From contig CAJTEM010000001.1 of the NCBI GenBank assembly GCA_910575255.1, positions 54,372-118,371 on the forward strand: a DNA stretch of 64,000 bases. Direction: 5' to 3'. Below, one piece after another: positions 26,227 through 35,500 of the stretch. Numbering within the stretch: the stretch's first letter is position 1; each line of letters opens with the position of its first letter. Below the pieces are notes generated by a model that worked only from the letters and a program-made list of their open reading frames with translations, made no database searches and had not been told where the DNA came from. The translations under genes and the position numbers were made by a program. The DNA is from Lachnospiraceae bacterium (GTDB lineage Bacteria; Bacillota; Clostridia; Lachnospirales; Lachnospiraceae).

Positions 26227-28083
26227 ATGAAGACGAAGAAATTCGACTTTGGTGGCTGGGCTACCCGGAATAACCTGAAATGCTCTGACGGACGGACTAT
26301 CCTGAAAGACGCATTTAAGGATAACGACGGGCAGACGGTTCCGCTCGTATGGAACCACCAGCACAATGGACCGGACAATGTTCTCGGACATGCCTTGTTG
26401 GAGAACCGTAAAGATGGCGTCTATGCTTACTGTACTTTCAACGATACTGAGCAAGGGCAGATCTCGAAGATTTTGGTACAGCACGGAGATATTTCGGCGT
26501 TGTCAATCTTTGCAAATCAAATACGGGAGCGCGCATCCAATGTACTTCACGGAGCCATTAAGGAAGTCAGCCTTGTGTTGGCCGGCGCGAATCCTGGGGC
26601 GTTCATTGACACGGTAGCTCTTTCTCACGGTGACGACGCGGATGGCGAGGCTATTATCTACACCGGAGAACCCATCAGCCTCTGTCATTCCGGCACCAAG
26701 AAAGAGGATGAAGACGGAGTCGCCGATGATCCTGATGATAAGGATGAGGATAAAAATCCTGGCAAGAAAGATGACGGAGATGAGGAAACTATCGAGGATG
26801 TCATCAATACTTTCAATGAAAAACAGAAAAATGTTTTCCATGCTGTGGTTGGAGAAATCATGGCCCGGAATGGCGTTCTCAACGACGAAGAAAAAGGAGG
26901 TAGTGAAAACATGAAACATAATGTATTTGACAACGATCAGCAGGTTCAGGCCAATGTTCTGTCCCATGCTGACCAGGCAGAGATTTTGAAGCTGGCAAAA
27001 TCCGAAGGAGTCGGTTCTTTCAAGGCCGCCATGAAGATTTATATGGAGGAAAACAATCTCCAGCACTCTGATATCAGCGGCTTTGTACAGACCGGCAATG
27101 GTAATGTGGCCACGTTGTTCCCGGAGTATGTTGAAGCACATCCCAGCCGCACTCCCGAACTCATTACCAACGATATGGGATGGGTTGACGCCATCATGGC
27201 CAAGACCCAGAAAATACCTCATGGCCGGGTTCGTACTTCCCATGTAGATATCCGTAATATTGACTCCCTGGCCGCTAAGGGTTACACCAAAGACAATGAG
27301 AAGAAGATTACCGGCAACTACGCTCTGGTAAGACGTACCACCGACCCTCAGACCGTGTATGTTACGTCTGAACTGCATCGTGATGACGTGGTGGACATTG
27401 AGGATTTCGATTATGTTCAGTTCCAGTATGGCATTGATCAGATTTCGCTGAAGGAAACCTTGGCTGTTGCCACCATGTTGGGCGATAACCGTCCTGACAG
27501 CGACCCGGAAAAGATCTTCCCGGAGCACATTCGGCCTGTCTGGGTGGATGATGAGCTTTATACCATCCATAAGGACATTGATTTTGCCGCTATGGCTAAG
27601 GAGCTTCAGGGGAACAATGCAGCAGATTACTTTGGCGAGAGCTTCATTTATGCCGAAGCAATGGTCACAGCTTTACGTATGGCCCGCAAAGGTTTCCGTG
27701 GTACCGGTAAGCCCGATCTGTATATCACTACTGATATGCACAACACGATGATCCTTGCGCGGGATCGTAATGGCCGCCGTATCTATGAAACGGATACCGA
27801 ACTGGCTGCAGCTTTGGGAGTTGCCAACATCTATGAGGTAACTCAGTTCGAGGATAAGATCCGTACCGATGCCGACAACAAGAAGCATAAACTCCTTGCA
27901 ATCTGCGTAAACATGGCTGATTACGGTTACGGCGCTTCCAAGGGCGGCGATGTAACTCACTTCACGGACTTCGATATCAAGTTTAATAAGCTTCAGTCTT
28001 TACTGGAGACTCGTAAGTCCGGCCAGCTCACCAGAATCAAGTCCGCTATCGTTATCGAAGAGCTGGTAGAGGAGCAGGGATAA
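26227..28083 (+). CDS. Prohead protease fused to major capsid protein
   Basis: Encodes 618 residues. The first about 150 are an HK97-type prohead protease: WNHQHNGPDNVLGHAL carries the catalytic His and GDISALSIFA the Ser. An acidic linker (about residues 155-228, Asp/Glu/Lys-rich, scaffold-like) leads into the major capsid protein. The capsid part contains an internal start (ATG 26911, residue 229, behind AAAAAGGAGG), so the capsid protein can also be made alone from the same frame. The fusion would tie protease to capsid assembly and be cut on maturation. Confidence 0.88.
   Translation: MKTKKFDFGGWATRNNLKCSDGRTILKDAFKDNDGQTVPLVWNHQHNGPDNVLGHALLENRKDGVYAYCTFNDTEQGQISKILVQHGDISALSIFANQIRERASNVLHGAIKEVSLVLAGANPGAFIDTVALSHGDDADGEAIIYTGEPISLCHSGTKKEDEDGVADDPDDKDEDKNPGKKDDGDEETIEDVINTFNEKQKNVFHAVVGEIMARNGVLNDEEKGGSENMKHNVFDNDQQVQANVLSHADQAEILKLAKSEGVGSFKAAMKIYMEENNLQHSDISGFVQTGNGNVATLFPEYVEAHPSRTPELITNDMGWVDAIMAKTQKIPHGRVRTSHVDIRNIDSLAAKGYTKDNEKKITGNYALVRRTTDPQTVYVTSELHRDDVVDIEDFDYVQFQYGIDQISLKETLAVATMLGDNRPDSDPEKIFPEHIRPVWVDDELYTIHKDIDFAAMAKELQGNNAADYFGESFIYAEAMVTALRMARKGFRGTGKPDLYITTDMHNTMILARDRNGRRIYETDTELAAALGVANIYEVTQFEDKIRTDADNKKHKLLAICVNMADYGYGASKGGDVTHFTDFDIKFNKLQSLLETRKSGQLTRIKSAIVIEELVEEQG
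26894..26913 (+). promoter_or_regulatory. Internal ribosome binding site and start for capsid protein
   Basis: AAGGAGG at 26894-26900 precedes an in-frame ATG at 26911. It would produce a 390-residue capsid protein (26911-28083) independent of the protease. In-frame spacing was checked. Confidence 0.7.
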
Positions 28084-28104
28084 AGATCGGAGGAAAAATT
28101 CAAA

Positions 28105-28452
28105 ATGGCAAAGTTTTATGGAAAAATCGGCTACGCTGAGACGGTGGAAACGAAGCCGGGCGTATGGAGACCGAAGATAATCGAAAAACCCTATTTCGGT
28201 GATTTGATTCGGAATTCACGTCAGTATGAATCTGCCGGGCAGGTGAACGACAATCTCAATATCGCCAACGAGATCAGCATTGTAGCCGATCCATATGCCA
28301 GGCAGAATTTCCACTCCATGCGGTATGTTGAATTTATGGGGGCTAAATGGAAAGTCACAAGAGTGGAAGTCCAGTACCCCAGACTGATATTGACGATAGG
28401 GGGTGTGTATAACGATGGCAAAACCGAGGGAAACACTGCAGACCTTGCTTGA
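28105..28452 (+). CDS. Head completion / neck protein
   Basis: Encodes 115 residues beginning MAKFYGKIGYAETVETKPGV and containing SIVADPYARQNFHSMRYVEF. This matches head-closure proteins placed directly after the capsid gene in many Firmicutes siphophages. AGATCGGAGG is upstream. It overlaps the next gene. Confidence 0.75.
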   Translation: MAKFYGKIGYAETVETKPGVWRPKIIEKPYFGDLIRNSRQYESAGQVNDNLNIANEISIVADPYARQNFHSMRYVEFMGAKWKVTRVEVQYPRLILTIGGVYNDGKTEGNTADLA

Positions 28453-28723
28453 AGGGCTTCTTGGTAGTCGCAACGTATATTACCAGCCCCCCGAATCAGT
28501 CAAACTCAGTTATCCGTGCTTTGTTTATGAACGGAGCGGCATCCGTGCCGATTCAGCGAACAACAAGATATACCGTAAACACAATCGGTATACGGTAACA
28601 TACATCGACGAAGACCCGGATTCTGAGATTCCTGACAAGCTGCTGGAATTGGGATATTGCAAGCTTGACACCCATTTCGAGGCAGATAATCTCAATCACG
28701 ATGTCTTCACACTATATTTTTAA
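28415..28723 (+). CDS. Tail completion protein
   Basis: Encodes 102 residues (AKPRETLQTLLEGLLGSRNVYYQ...KLSYPCFVYERS). The order head completion, tail completion, major tail protein and the beta-rich look point to the tail-terminator family. ATG 28415 follows AGGGGG and lies inside the preceding gene. Confidence 0.7.
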   Translation: MAKPRETLQTLLEGLLGSRNVYYQPPESVKLSYPCFVYERSGIRADSANNKIYRKHNRYTVTYIDEDPDSEIPDKLLELGYCKLDTHFEADNLNHDVFTLYF

Positions 28724-28737
28724 GGAGGTAACAATTC

Positions 28738-29553
28738 ATGAGTAAAATTAAGTGGGACGAAGTCGGTAAGCGTCTCTATGAAACTGGCGTGGATCATGGC
28801 GTTCTTTACCCCGCCGTAAAGGCATCTTATCCGAAAGGCGTAGCCTGGGACGGTCTGATTAATGTAAACGAGAGCCCTTCCGGGGCGGAGTCGACACCGC
28901 AGTATGCGGATAACATTGAATACCTGAATCTGGTTTCCGCTGAGAAGTTTGCGGCGACTATCGAGGCATACTACTCTCCTGTAGAATTTGATGAATGCGA
29001 TGGTTCAGCAGAAGTGGCTCCTGGAGTAAATATCGGTCAGCAGATAAGAAAGATGTTTGGATTATCTTATCGGACTCTGATCGGCAACGATGTGGATGAC
29101 ACGGACTACGGTTATAAGATCCATCTGGTGTACAACGGGAAAGCAGCACCGTCGGAGAGAGCCCGCAATACCGTGAATGAGAGCCCGGAGGCTGTTCAGC
29201 TCAGCTGGTCAGTGTCCACCACACCGGTAGTGATTAACATGATCAATCCGAAGACTGGAAAGGTCTACAAACCGGCAGCGCATTTACAGATTGATTCCAC
29301 AAGGGTCGATCCGGAGAAGCTGGCGGCATTTGAGGAAATCCTTTATGGAAAGGACGGCGAATTTGCTGCAACTACCGATACTGATTTCAGCTCTGGAAAG
29401 AAATATTATGAGCTGGCGGACGGCGAGTATGCAGAAACTTCCGATACGGCTTTTGACAGTGCCAAAACCTACTATGAGGCGACAGCAGAACCTGTCGAGG
29501 CACGGCTGCCTCTGCCGGACGAGGTAATTCGGTTCTTCAATGAGGCAGGTTAA
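28738..29553 (+). CDS. Major tail protein
   Basis: Encodes 271 residues. The N-terminal about 200 form the tail-tube core (KIHLVYNGKAAPSERARNTV). The C-terminus has two tandem copies of a T-D-T-x-F-x-S-x-K-x-Y-Y-E pattern (residues about 218-255), a surface-exposed add-on often seen on clostridial tail tubes. AAGGAGG precedes the ATG; a terminator follows. Confidence 0.82.
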   Translation: MSKIKWDEVGKRLYETGVDHGVLYPAVKASYPKGVAWDGLINVNESPSGAESTPQYADNIEYLNLVSAEKFAATIEAYYSPVEFDECDGSAEVAPGVNIGQQIRKMFGLSYRTLIGNDVDDTDYGYKIHLVYNGKAAPSERARNTVNESPEAVQLSWSVSTTPVVINMINPKTGKVYKPAAHLQIDSTRVDPEKLAAFEEILYGKDGEFAATTDTDFSSGKKYYELADGEYAETSDTAFDSAKTYYEATAEPVEARLPLPDEVIRFFNEAG

Positions 29554-29589
29554 GATCGTAACAGCAAACTGAATAACGAAATATGTATA

Positions 29590-29633
29590 ACGGGGGCTGC
29601 TCTTAGACAGATGAAGTGCGGCTCCGTTTTTTT
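29590..29633 (+). terminator. Rho-independent terminator after tail-tube gene
   Basis: ACGGGGGCTGC pairs imperfectly with GTGCGGCTCCGT (one bulge, G-U pairs), then TTTTTTT. Such a site keeps major tail protein mRNA above that of the following tail genes. Confidence 0.65.
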
Positions 29634-29658
29634 ATGTGCAAATGGAAAGGAGAAAATT

Positions 29659-30093
29659 ATGTTAAAGAAAACCCATACCTACTATGATTTCGACGGCCAG
29701 CAGAGGACGGAGGATTTCTATTTCAACCTGACGGAGGCCGAACTGACGGAGCTTGAATATTCCATGAATGGCGGGCTGTCCCAGCTGCTGGAGAAGATCA
29801 TCAAGGAGGATGACCAGAAACAGATTATCGAGTATTTCAAGAAGATCGTGATCATGGCCTATGGTGTAAAGAGTCTGGACGGCAGACAGTTCGTTAAGAA
29901 CGATAAGGTTCGCGAGGAATTCGCTTCCACCATTGCATATTCTGACATCTTCATGGAATTGGCCCACGATGCGAATAAGGCTGCGGAGTTCGTCAACGGC
30001 ATTATGCCCAAAACAAAAGCTAAGGCTGGGCAGAACATCACCGCGCTTCCCGGCCAGGCGCCCATAGCAGGGGTCACTCCGCCTACCGCTTAA
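29659..30093 (+). CDS. Tail assembly chaperone, first gene
   Basis: Encodes 144 residues with LTEAELTELEYSMNGGLSQL and a helical body, the usual form of the gpG-like chaperone that coats the tape measure. Ends Ala/Pro-rich. ATG 29659 follows AAAGGAG. I see no -1 slippery site joining it to the next gene. Confidence 0.75.
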   Translation: MLKKTHTYYDFDGQQRTEDFYFNLTEAELTELEYSMNGGLSQLLEKIIKEDDQKQIIEYFKKIVIMAYGVKSLDGRQFVKNDKVREEFASTIAYSDIFMELAHDANKAAEFVNGIMPKTKAKAGQNITALPGQAPIAGVTPPTA

Positions 30094-30119
30094 GTCTATG
30101 AAGGAGGGAGATTGGAGAA

Positions 30120-30662
30120 ATGCTTAAAATCACGATACCTGGTCAGGAATTATGGGATGAGGGGAAAGAGGAATTCGTCAGTACCAAAGGAACAACTCTG
30201 CAGCTTGAGCATTCTCTGGTCTCCCTTTCAAAATGGGAATCCAAATGGCATAAGCCGTTTCTTGGCAAAGGGGATAAAACGGTGGAGGAAACGGTGGACT
30301 ATATACGCTGCATGACATTGACGCAGAATGTTGACCCATCAGTCTATGGTTTTATTACCAATGAAATAATGGGTCAGGTTTCTGATTACATTGACGATTC
30401 GATGACTGCAACGTGGTTCTCTAAAGAAGAAAAAAAGACTTTCAGCCAAGAAGTTGTTACGGCGGAGCTGATTTATTACTGGATGATCGCACTAAACATT
30501 CCGTTCGAGTGTCAGAAATGGCATCTGAACAGGCTCCTGACGCTGATAAGGGTCTGCAACGTGAAGAATGCGCCTCCGGAGAAACTTTCCCAGAAAGAGA
30601 TTACCAAGAGGACTGCGGCGATAAATGCCGCCAGACGGAAAGCGCATAAATCGAAAAGATAA
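30120..30662 (+). CDS. Tail assembly chaperone, second gene
   Basis: Encodes 180 residues (LVSLSKWESKWHKPFLG, VDYIRCMTLTQNVDP). This W-rich pattern and position before the tape measure fit the gpGT-like partner, here as a separate gene with its own start behind AAGGAGGGAG. The C-terminus is basic. Confidence 0.75.
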   Translation: MLKITIPGQELWDEGKEEFVSTKGTTLQLEHSLVSLSKWESKWHKPFLGKGDKTVEETVDYIRCMTLTQNVDPSVYGFITNEIMGQVSDYIDDSMTATWFSKEEKKTFSQEVVTAELIYYWMIALNIPFECQKWHLNRLLTLIRVCNVKNAPPEKLSQKEITKRTAAINAARRKAHKSKR

Positions 30663-30676
30663 GGAGGAAACAGATT

Positions 30677-32194
30677 ATGAAGCTGGTGGAATCTATTTTA
30701 GACCAGAATCCCTGCTATACGGCGGGGAAGAAAATAAAAGTAACAGGTCTGATGCTTCATTCCGTAGGCTGTCCGCAGCCCAAAGCATCGGCTTTCATCA
30801 ACAGCTGGAACAATCCGTCCCACAATAATTCCTGTGTCCATGGATTTATTGATGGAAATGACGGGACCGTATACCAGACACTGCCCTGGGATCACCGGGG
30901 CTGGCATTGCGGAAGCGGCTCCAAAGGGAGCGGGAACAACAGTCATATCGGTGTAGAGATGTGCGAGCCAGCCTGCATCAAGTATACGGGCGGGGCAAAC
31001 TTTACCTGCGCCGATCCGAATGCCGCCAAAGCTGTGGCAAAGCGTACCTATGAGGCTGCCGTGGAACTATTCGCCATGCTCTGCAAAAAGTTTGGTCTTG
31101 ACCCGTTGGCGGATGGGGTGGTGATTTCCCATAAGGAAGGTCATGATCGGGGGATTGCTTCAAATCATGGAGATCCGGAACATCTGTGGTCACAGCTCGG
31201 AACAGGATATACAATGGACGGTTTTCGTAAAGCGGTAAAAGATGCGATGGGCGCTGCGGTTTCAGAAACCGTAGAGAGAAGAACCAAGATTATGGGAGCC
31301 GCGTTGGCGACAGCTGAGCAGATGGTTTCCTATATCAAAGGGAAGAATCTGGATGTGCCACAATCTGTGGTTGACATGATTCCGTTCTATTTATCCGAGG
31401 GACAAGCGGAGGGTGTCCGTGGGGATGTTGCGTTTGCCCAGTCGTGTCTGGAAACGGGCAATTTCGGATTTTCCGGATCGGCGGTGACTCTTGACCAGAA
31501 CAATTTCTGTGGCATGGGAGTGACTACCAACGGTATGAAAGGAAATTCCTTTGACACGCCGCAGATGGGAATCCGTGCGCAGATTCAGCATTTGAAAGCC
31601 TATGCTTCGATGGAGCCATTGAACGGCGATTGCATCGACTCCCGATTCCAGTATGTTAAGCGTGGATGTGCAGAGTATGTGGAATGGCTTGGACGGCAGG
31701 AGAACCCGCAGGGAGCCGGATGGGCAGCAGGTGGCGGATATGGAGGGAAAATTTTAACTATCCTGAACGCCATCCTTTCTGTAACAGAAGGAACATCGCC
31801 TGCCGAACGGCCTGAACCCGAAGCGCGGTATCGGGTGCGAAAGACCTGGGACGATCCTGCCTCTCAGAAAGGGGCATTTAAGGTTATGGAATATGCAAAG
31901 GCGTGTGCGGATGAGAATCCTGGCTATAGCGTATTCGATGAGAACGGAAGGATTTTATATTCATCGGCAGGTTCTTTTGAACCGTTTTTGGTAAGGGTAA
32001 ATACTTCCTATCTGAACATCAGAAAGGGGCCGGGAACTAATCATCCCAAGAGTGGGAAGTATACGGGAATCGGAGTCTTTACAATCGTGGAAGTACAGCC
32101 CGGCGAAGGCTCGGATTCTGGATGGGGGCTTTTGAAGTCCTATGCGGATGACAGAGACGGATGGATTTCTTTGGATATTACAGAAAGGGTGTAG
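30677..32194 (+). CDS. Endolysin: amidase, glucosaminidase and SH3 domains
   Basis: Encodes 505 residues. Domain 1 (1-190) is an Amidase_2-type N-acetylmuramoyl-L-alanine amidase: GLMLHSVGCPQP, DHRGWHCG, HIGVEMCE and ISHKEGHDRG supply zinc ligands and catalytic Glu. Domain 2 (about 220-370) resembles a glucosaminidase: SEGQAEGVRGDVAFAQSCLE, NFCGMGVT. A SPOR-like stretch follows, then an SH3 domain (VNTSYLNIRKGPGTNH, GWISLD) that binds wall. It sits in the tail operon rather than by the holin genes at 46 kb, and is the only lysin in view. Confidence 0.9.
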   Translation: MKLVESILDQNPCYTAGKKIKVTGLMLHSVGCPQPKASAFINSWNNPSHNNSCVHGFIDGNDGTVYQTLPWDHRGWHCGSGSKGSGNNSHIGVEMCEPACIKYTGGANFTCADPNAAKAVAKRTYEAAVELFAMLCKKFGLDPLADGVVISHKEGHDRGIASNHGDPEHLWSQLGTGYTMDGFRKAVKDAMGAAVSETVERRTKIMGAALATAEQMVSYIKGKNLDVPQSVVDMIPFYLSEGQAEGVRGDVAFAQSCLETGNFGFSGSAVTLDQNNFCGMGVTTNGMKGNSFDTPQMGIRAQIQHLKAYASMEPLNGDCIDSRFQYVKRGCAEYVEWLGRQENPQGAGWAAGGGYGGKILTILNAILSVTEGTSPAERPEPEARYRVRKTWDDPASQKGAFKVMEYAKACADENPGYSVFDENGRILYSSAGSFEPFLVRVNTSYLNIRKGPGTNHPKSGKYTGIGVFTIVEVQPGEGSDSGWGLLKSYADDRDGWISLDITERV

Positions 32195-32197
32195 ATC

Positions 32198-32581
32198 ATG
32201 AGCGGCATAACGTTCCGGCATAAAGGTGACTTCTCCAAAACGGAGAAGTTTTTTAATTCCCTTTTGAAGCTGGATTATCTCAATGTGCTGGAGCGTTATG
32301 GACGGGAGGGGGTTGCCGCTCTCTCCGCCGCAACGCCAAAGGACAGCGGTCTCACTGCTGCTTCCTGGGACTACGAGATAACCCATAACGGGAAAGAAAC
32401 AACGATTGCGTTCACCAATTCCAATGTCAGAAATGGGGTGAACATCGCAATTATTTTGCAGTATGGACATGGCACAAGGAATGGCGGGTATGTGGCTGGA
32501 AGAGATTACATCAATCCGGCCATACAGCCAATCTTCGACAAGATGGCAAATGAAGCTTGGAGGGAGGTAACGAATCTATGA
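32198..32581 (+). CDS. HK97 gp10-like head-tail protein
   Basis: Encodes 127 residues. EGVAALSAATPKDSGLTAASW and YINPAIQP are hallmarks of the gp10-like/minor tail completion family. Normally this gene lies before the major tail protein; here it is just ahead of the tape measure. It overlaps the next start (ATGA). Confidence 0.8.
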   Translation: MSGITFRHKGDFSKTEKFFNSLLKLDYLNVLERYGREGVAALSAATPKDSGLTAASWDYEITHNGKETTIAFTNSNVRNGVNIAIILQYGHGTRNGGYVAGRDYINPAIQPIFDKMANEAWREVTNL

Positions 32582-35500
32582 GTAAGTCTGTAGAAAAACG
32601 CATTGTCGAGATGCGGTTTGACAATCAGCAGTTCGAGAAGGGCGTACAGACTACTATGGGTACGCTCGACAAGCTTAAACATTCCCTGAAGCTCGACGGA
32701 GCGACAAAGGGTCTCGAAGATGTTGATAAAGCGGTAAAAGGGATTAACATATCAGGGCTGAGCAGTGCGGTGGAAACTGTTAAGAGCAGATTCTCGGCGC
32801 TTGAAGTAGTCGCAATTACAGCGTTGGCGAATATCACAAACTCGGTGGTCAACGCCGGAAAGAAGCTCGTGGATTCGTTTACTCTTGAACCGATTCATCA
32901 GGGATTTGCAGAGTATGAACTCAAAATGGGGTCCGTGCAAACTATCATGGCAAGTACGGGGGCAGATATCAAGACAGTAAATGGCTACCTTGAAGAACTG
33001 AATACCTATTCGGATAAAACCATTTATTCGTTTTCTGATATGACTTCGAGCATTGGAAAATTTACAAATGCAGGAGTTTCTCTTGATGATGCGGTAAAGG
33101 CGATTAAGGGTATCAGTAATGAAGCGGCGGTTTCAGGAGCAAATGCGAACGAAGCTTCAAGGGCTATGTACAATTTTGCCCAGGCGTTATCTTCAGGAGC
33201 GGTCAAGCTGATAGACTGGAAGTCCATTGAAAATGCTAACATGGCTACTGTGGAGTTCAAACAGTCATTGTTGGACACAGCCCTTGCAATGGGAACCGTT
33301 GTCAAAGTCGGCGATAAATATCAGTCAACAACAACGGATGCGCAGGGGAAGATATCTGACTTGTTCACAGCAACGAGCATGTTTAATGATTCTCTTTCCT
33401 CGCAATGGATGACCACTGATGTTCTTGTACAGACGTTGGGTAATTATGCAACGGATGTGCGGGAAATGACCGCTGCGGAGAAGAAGGCATATGAGGAAAA
33501 ACTCCGGGGTATCGGATATACCGAAGAGCAGATTAAGGCTATCGAAGAGCTTGGGCAGAAAGCATTTGACTCAGCACAGGATGTAAAAACATTCAGCCAG
33601 CTGATGGATACGCTGAAAGAAGCAGCAGGTTCCGGATGGGCGCAGACATTTGAGATTTTATTTGGCGATTTGGAAGAGGCCAAAGTATTATGGACTTCTG
33701 TAAGCCAGGTTGTCGGCGGATTCATCGACCAATCATCGAAAGCCAGGAACGATATGCTCCAGGGTTGGAAAGATTTGGGCGGGAGGCAAGCTCTTATCGA
33801 GTCCGTTCAAAATGCATTCAGTGGCCTGATGAGTGTAGTTAAACCGGTTGGTGAGGCGTTCCGTGAAATTTTTCCAGCAACAACATCGGAACAGCTTATA
33901 AACCTTACCAAAGGTCTAAAAGAGTTTACATCGCATTTGAAATTAAGCGATAAAGATTCCCAAAACCTGAAAAATACTTTCAAGGGTCTGTTCGCGGTTT
34001 TGGATCTTGTGAAACAGGGAATTGGAGCGCTCGTTAAAGCAGTATTTCCGATGACAAAAGGGCTTGGAAGTCTCGGCTCAGGGGTTTTGAGCGTAACCGG
34101 AAAAATCGGGGAATGGCTTGTATCCCTGGACCAAGCAGCAAAGAAGAGCGATGTTTTTAACCAGACAATACAGAAATTCCACGATAAAGTCAGTCCAATC
34201 CTCAAATCGGTAAAAGGGCATATCGATGGCGCTGTTGTGGCAATCAAGAAATTTGCAGAAACGCATTTCAATGTTCCGGATACATCGGGACTTATGAGCG
34301 TGGCAGATAAACTGAAAGCAAGAATCGAGCCGTTCAAAAAAATAGGTGAAGTCGCAAAGGAAGCGATGGGAAAATTGGTTGACGCATTCAAGGCATCTGC
34401 TCCTGTTCTGGCGAATCTGGGTGGAATCATTGTCGATGCTCTTGGAAAAGTAGTTGACGGAATCATGAAGGCATTGCGCGGAGAAGGATTTGATTCGCTG
34501 ATTGATCTGTTGAATGGCGGAATTATCACCGGTCTCGGCGTAGGTATCATGAAGTTTATCAAGAACCTTACCGGATTAGAAAGCACTGCTGATGATGCTA
34601 TTGGCGGGTTTGCTGGTATTATAGAGGGATTCAAAGGCGCTATCAATGGAGCAAAAGAAACCCTTGCGGATTTCCAGGCAAGTCTGAAAGCGGATATACT
34701 GATGAAGATTGCCGGTTCCATTGCGGTTCTTGCCGGTTCACTTTTGGTGTTGTCACTGATCGATTCAGATAAACTGGGAGGGGCATTAGCTTCTATCAGC
34801 ATCCTCTTTGCCGAATTGGCCGCATCTATGGCGCTGTTTGATAACACATTGAGCGGGCAGAAGGGTTTGAATAAGTTTGGGATGGCGATGATTGAAATGT
34901 CGGCCGCTATTCTTGTGCTTGCGTCGGCTCTAAAGAAGATTGCAAGTATTGATTCAGATAAGTTGGCCGGAGCTCTTGTCGGTATAACAGTTCTGATCGG
35001 AGAGATGGTGGCGGCTTCCTTGGCACTTTCAAAATGGGGCGGGAAGATAAAGACAAGTGCGGTCTCAATGATACTGTTTGCCGAAGCCATTAATATCCTG
35101 GCAAATGCTGTCGGGAAACTGGGAGCGCTAGATACAGATAAGCTGACAAAAGGGCTTGTTGGTGTCGGCGTACTCATGGCGGAGCTTGCCGCATTCATGG
35201 TTGCTTCAAAGTTTGGAAATTTCAAAGCGACACAGGGACTTGCAATCATTGAATTGTCGGCGGCACTTCTGATTTTGGAGAAGTCGGTTTCTGGTTTCGG
35301 GTCGATGGATATTGAAACAATAAAGAAAGGGCTGACTGGTGTCGGTGTTATCCTTGCAGAAGTGGCAGGTTTCTCGGTAATCGCTGGAAAAGCCAAACAT
35401 ATTCTTTCCAGTGCAACGGCTTTGACCGTTATCGGAGCAGCCATGTTGATATTTGGGAAAGCGATTAAAGATATCGGGTCGCTGTCCATTGAAACAATAG

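Noticed and set aside
29659..30662. Programmed -1 frameshift joining the two chaperone genes
   Set aside because: The upstream frame of the second gene is closed before the first gene's stop, and no slippery heptamer is seen; the second gene has its own start.
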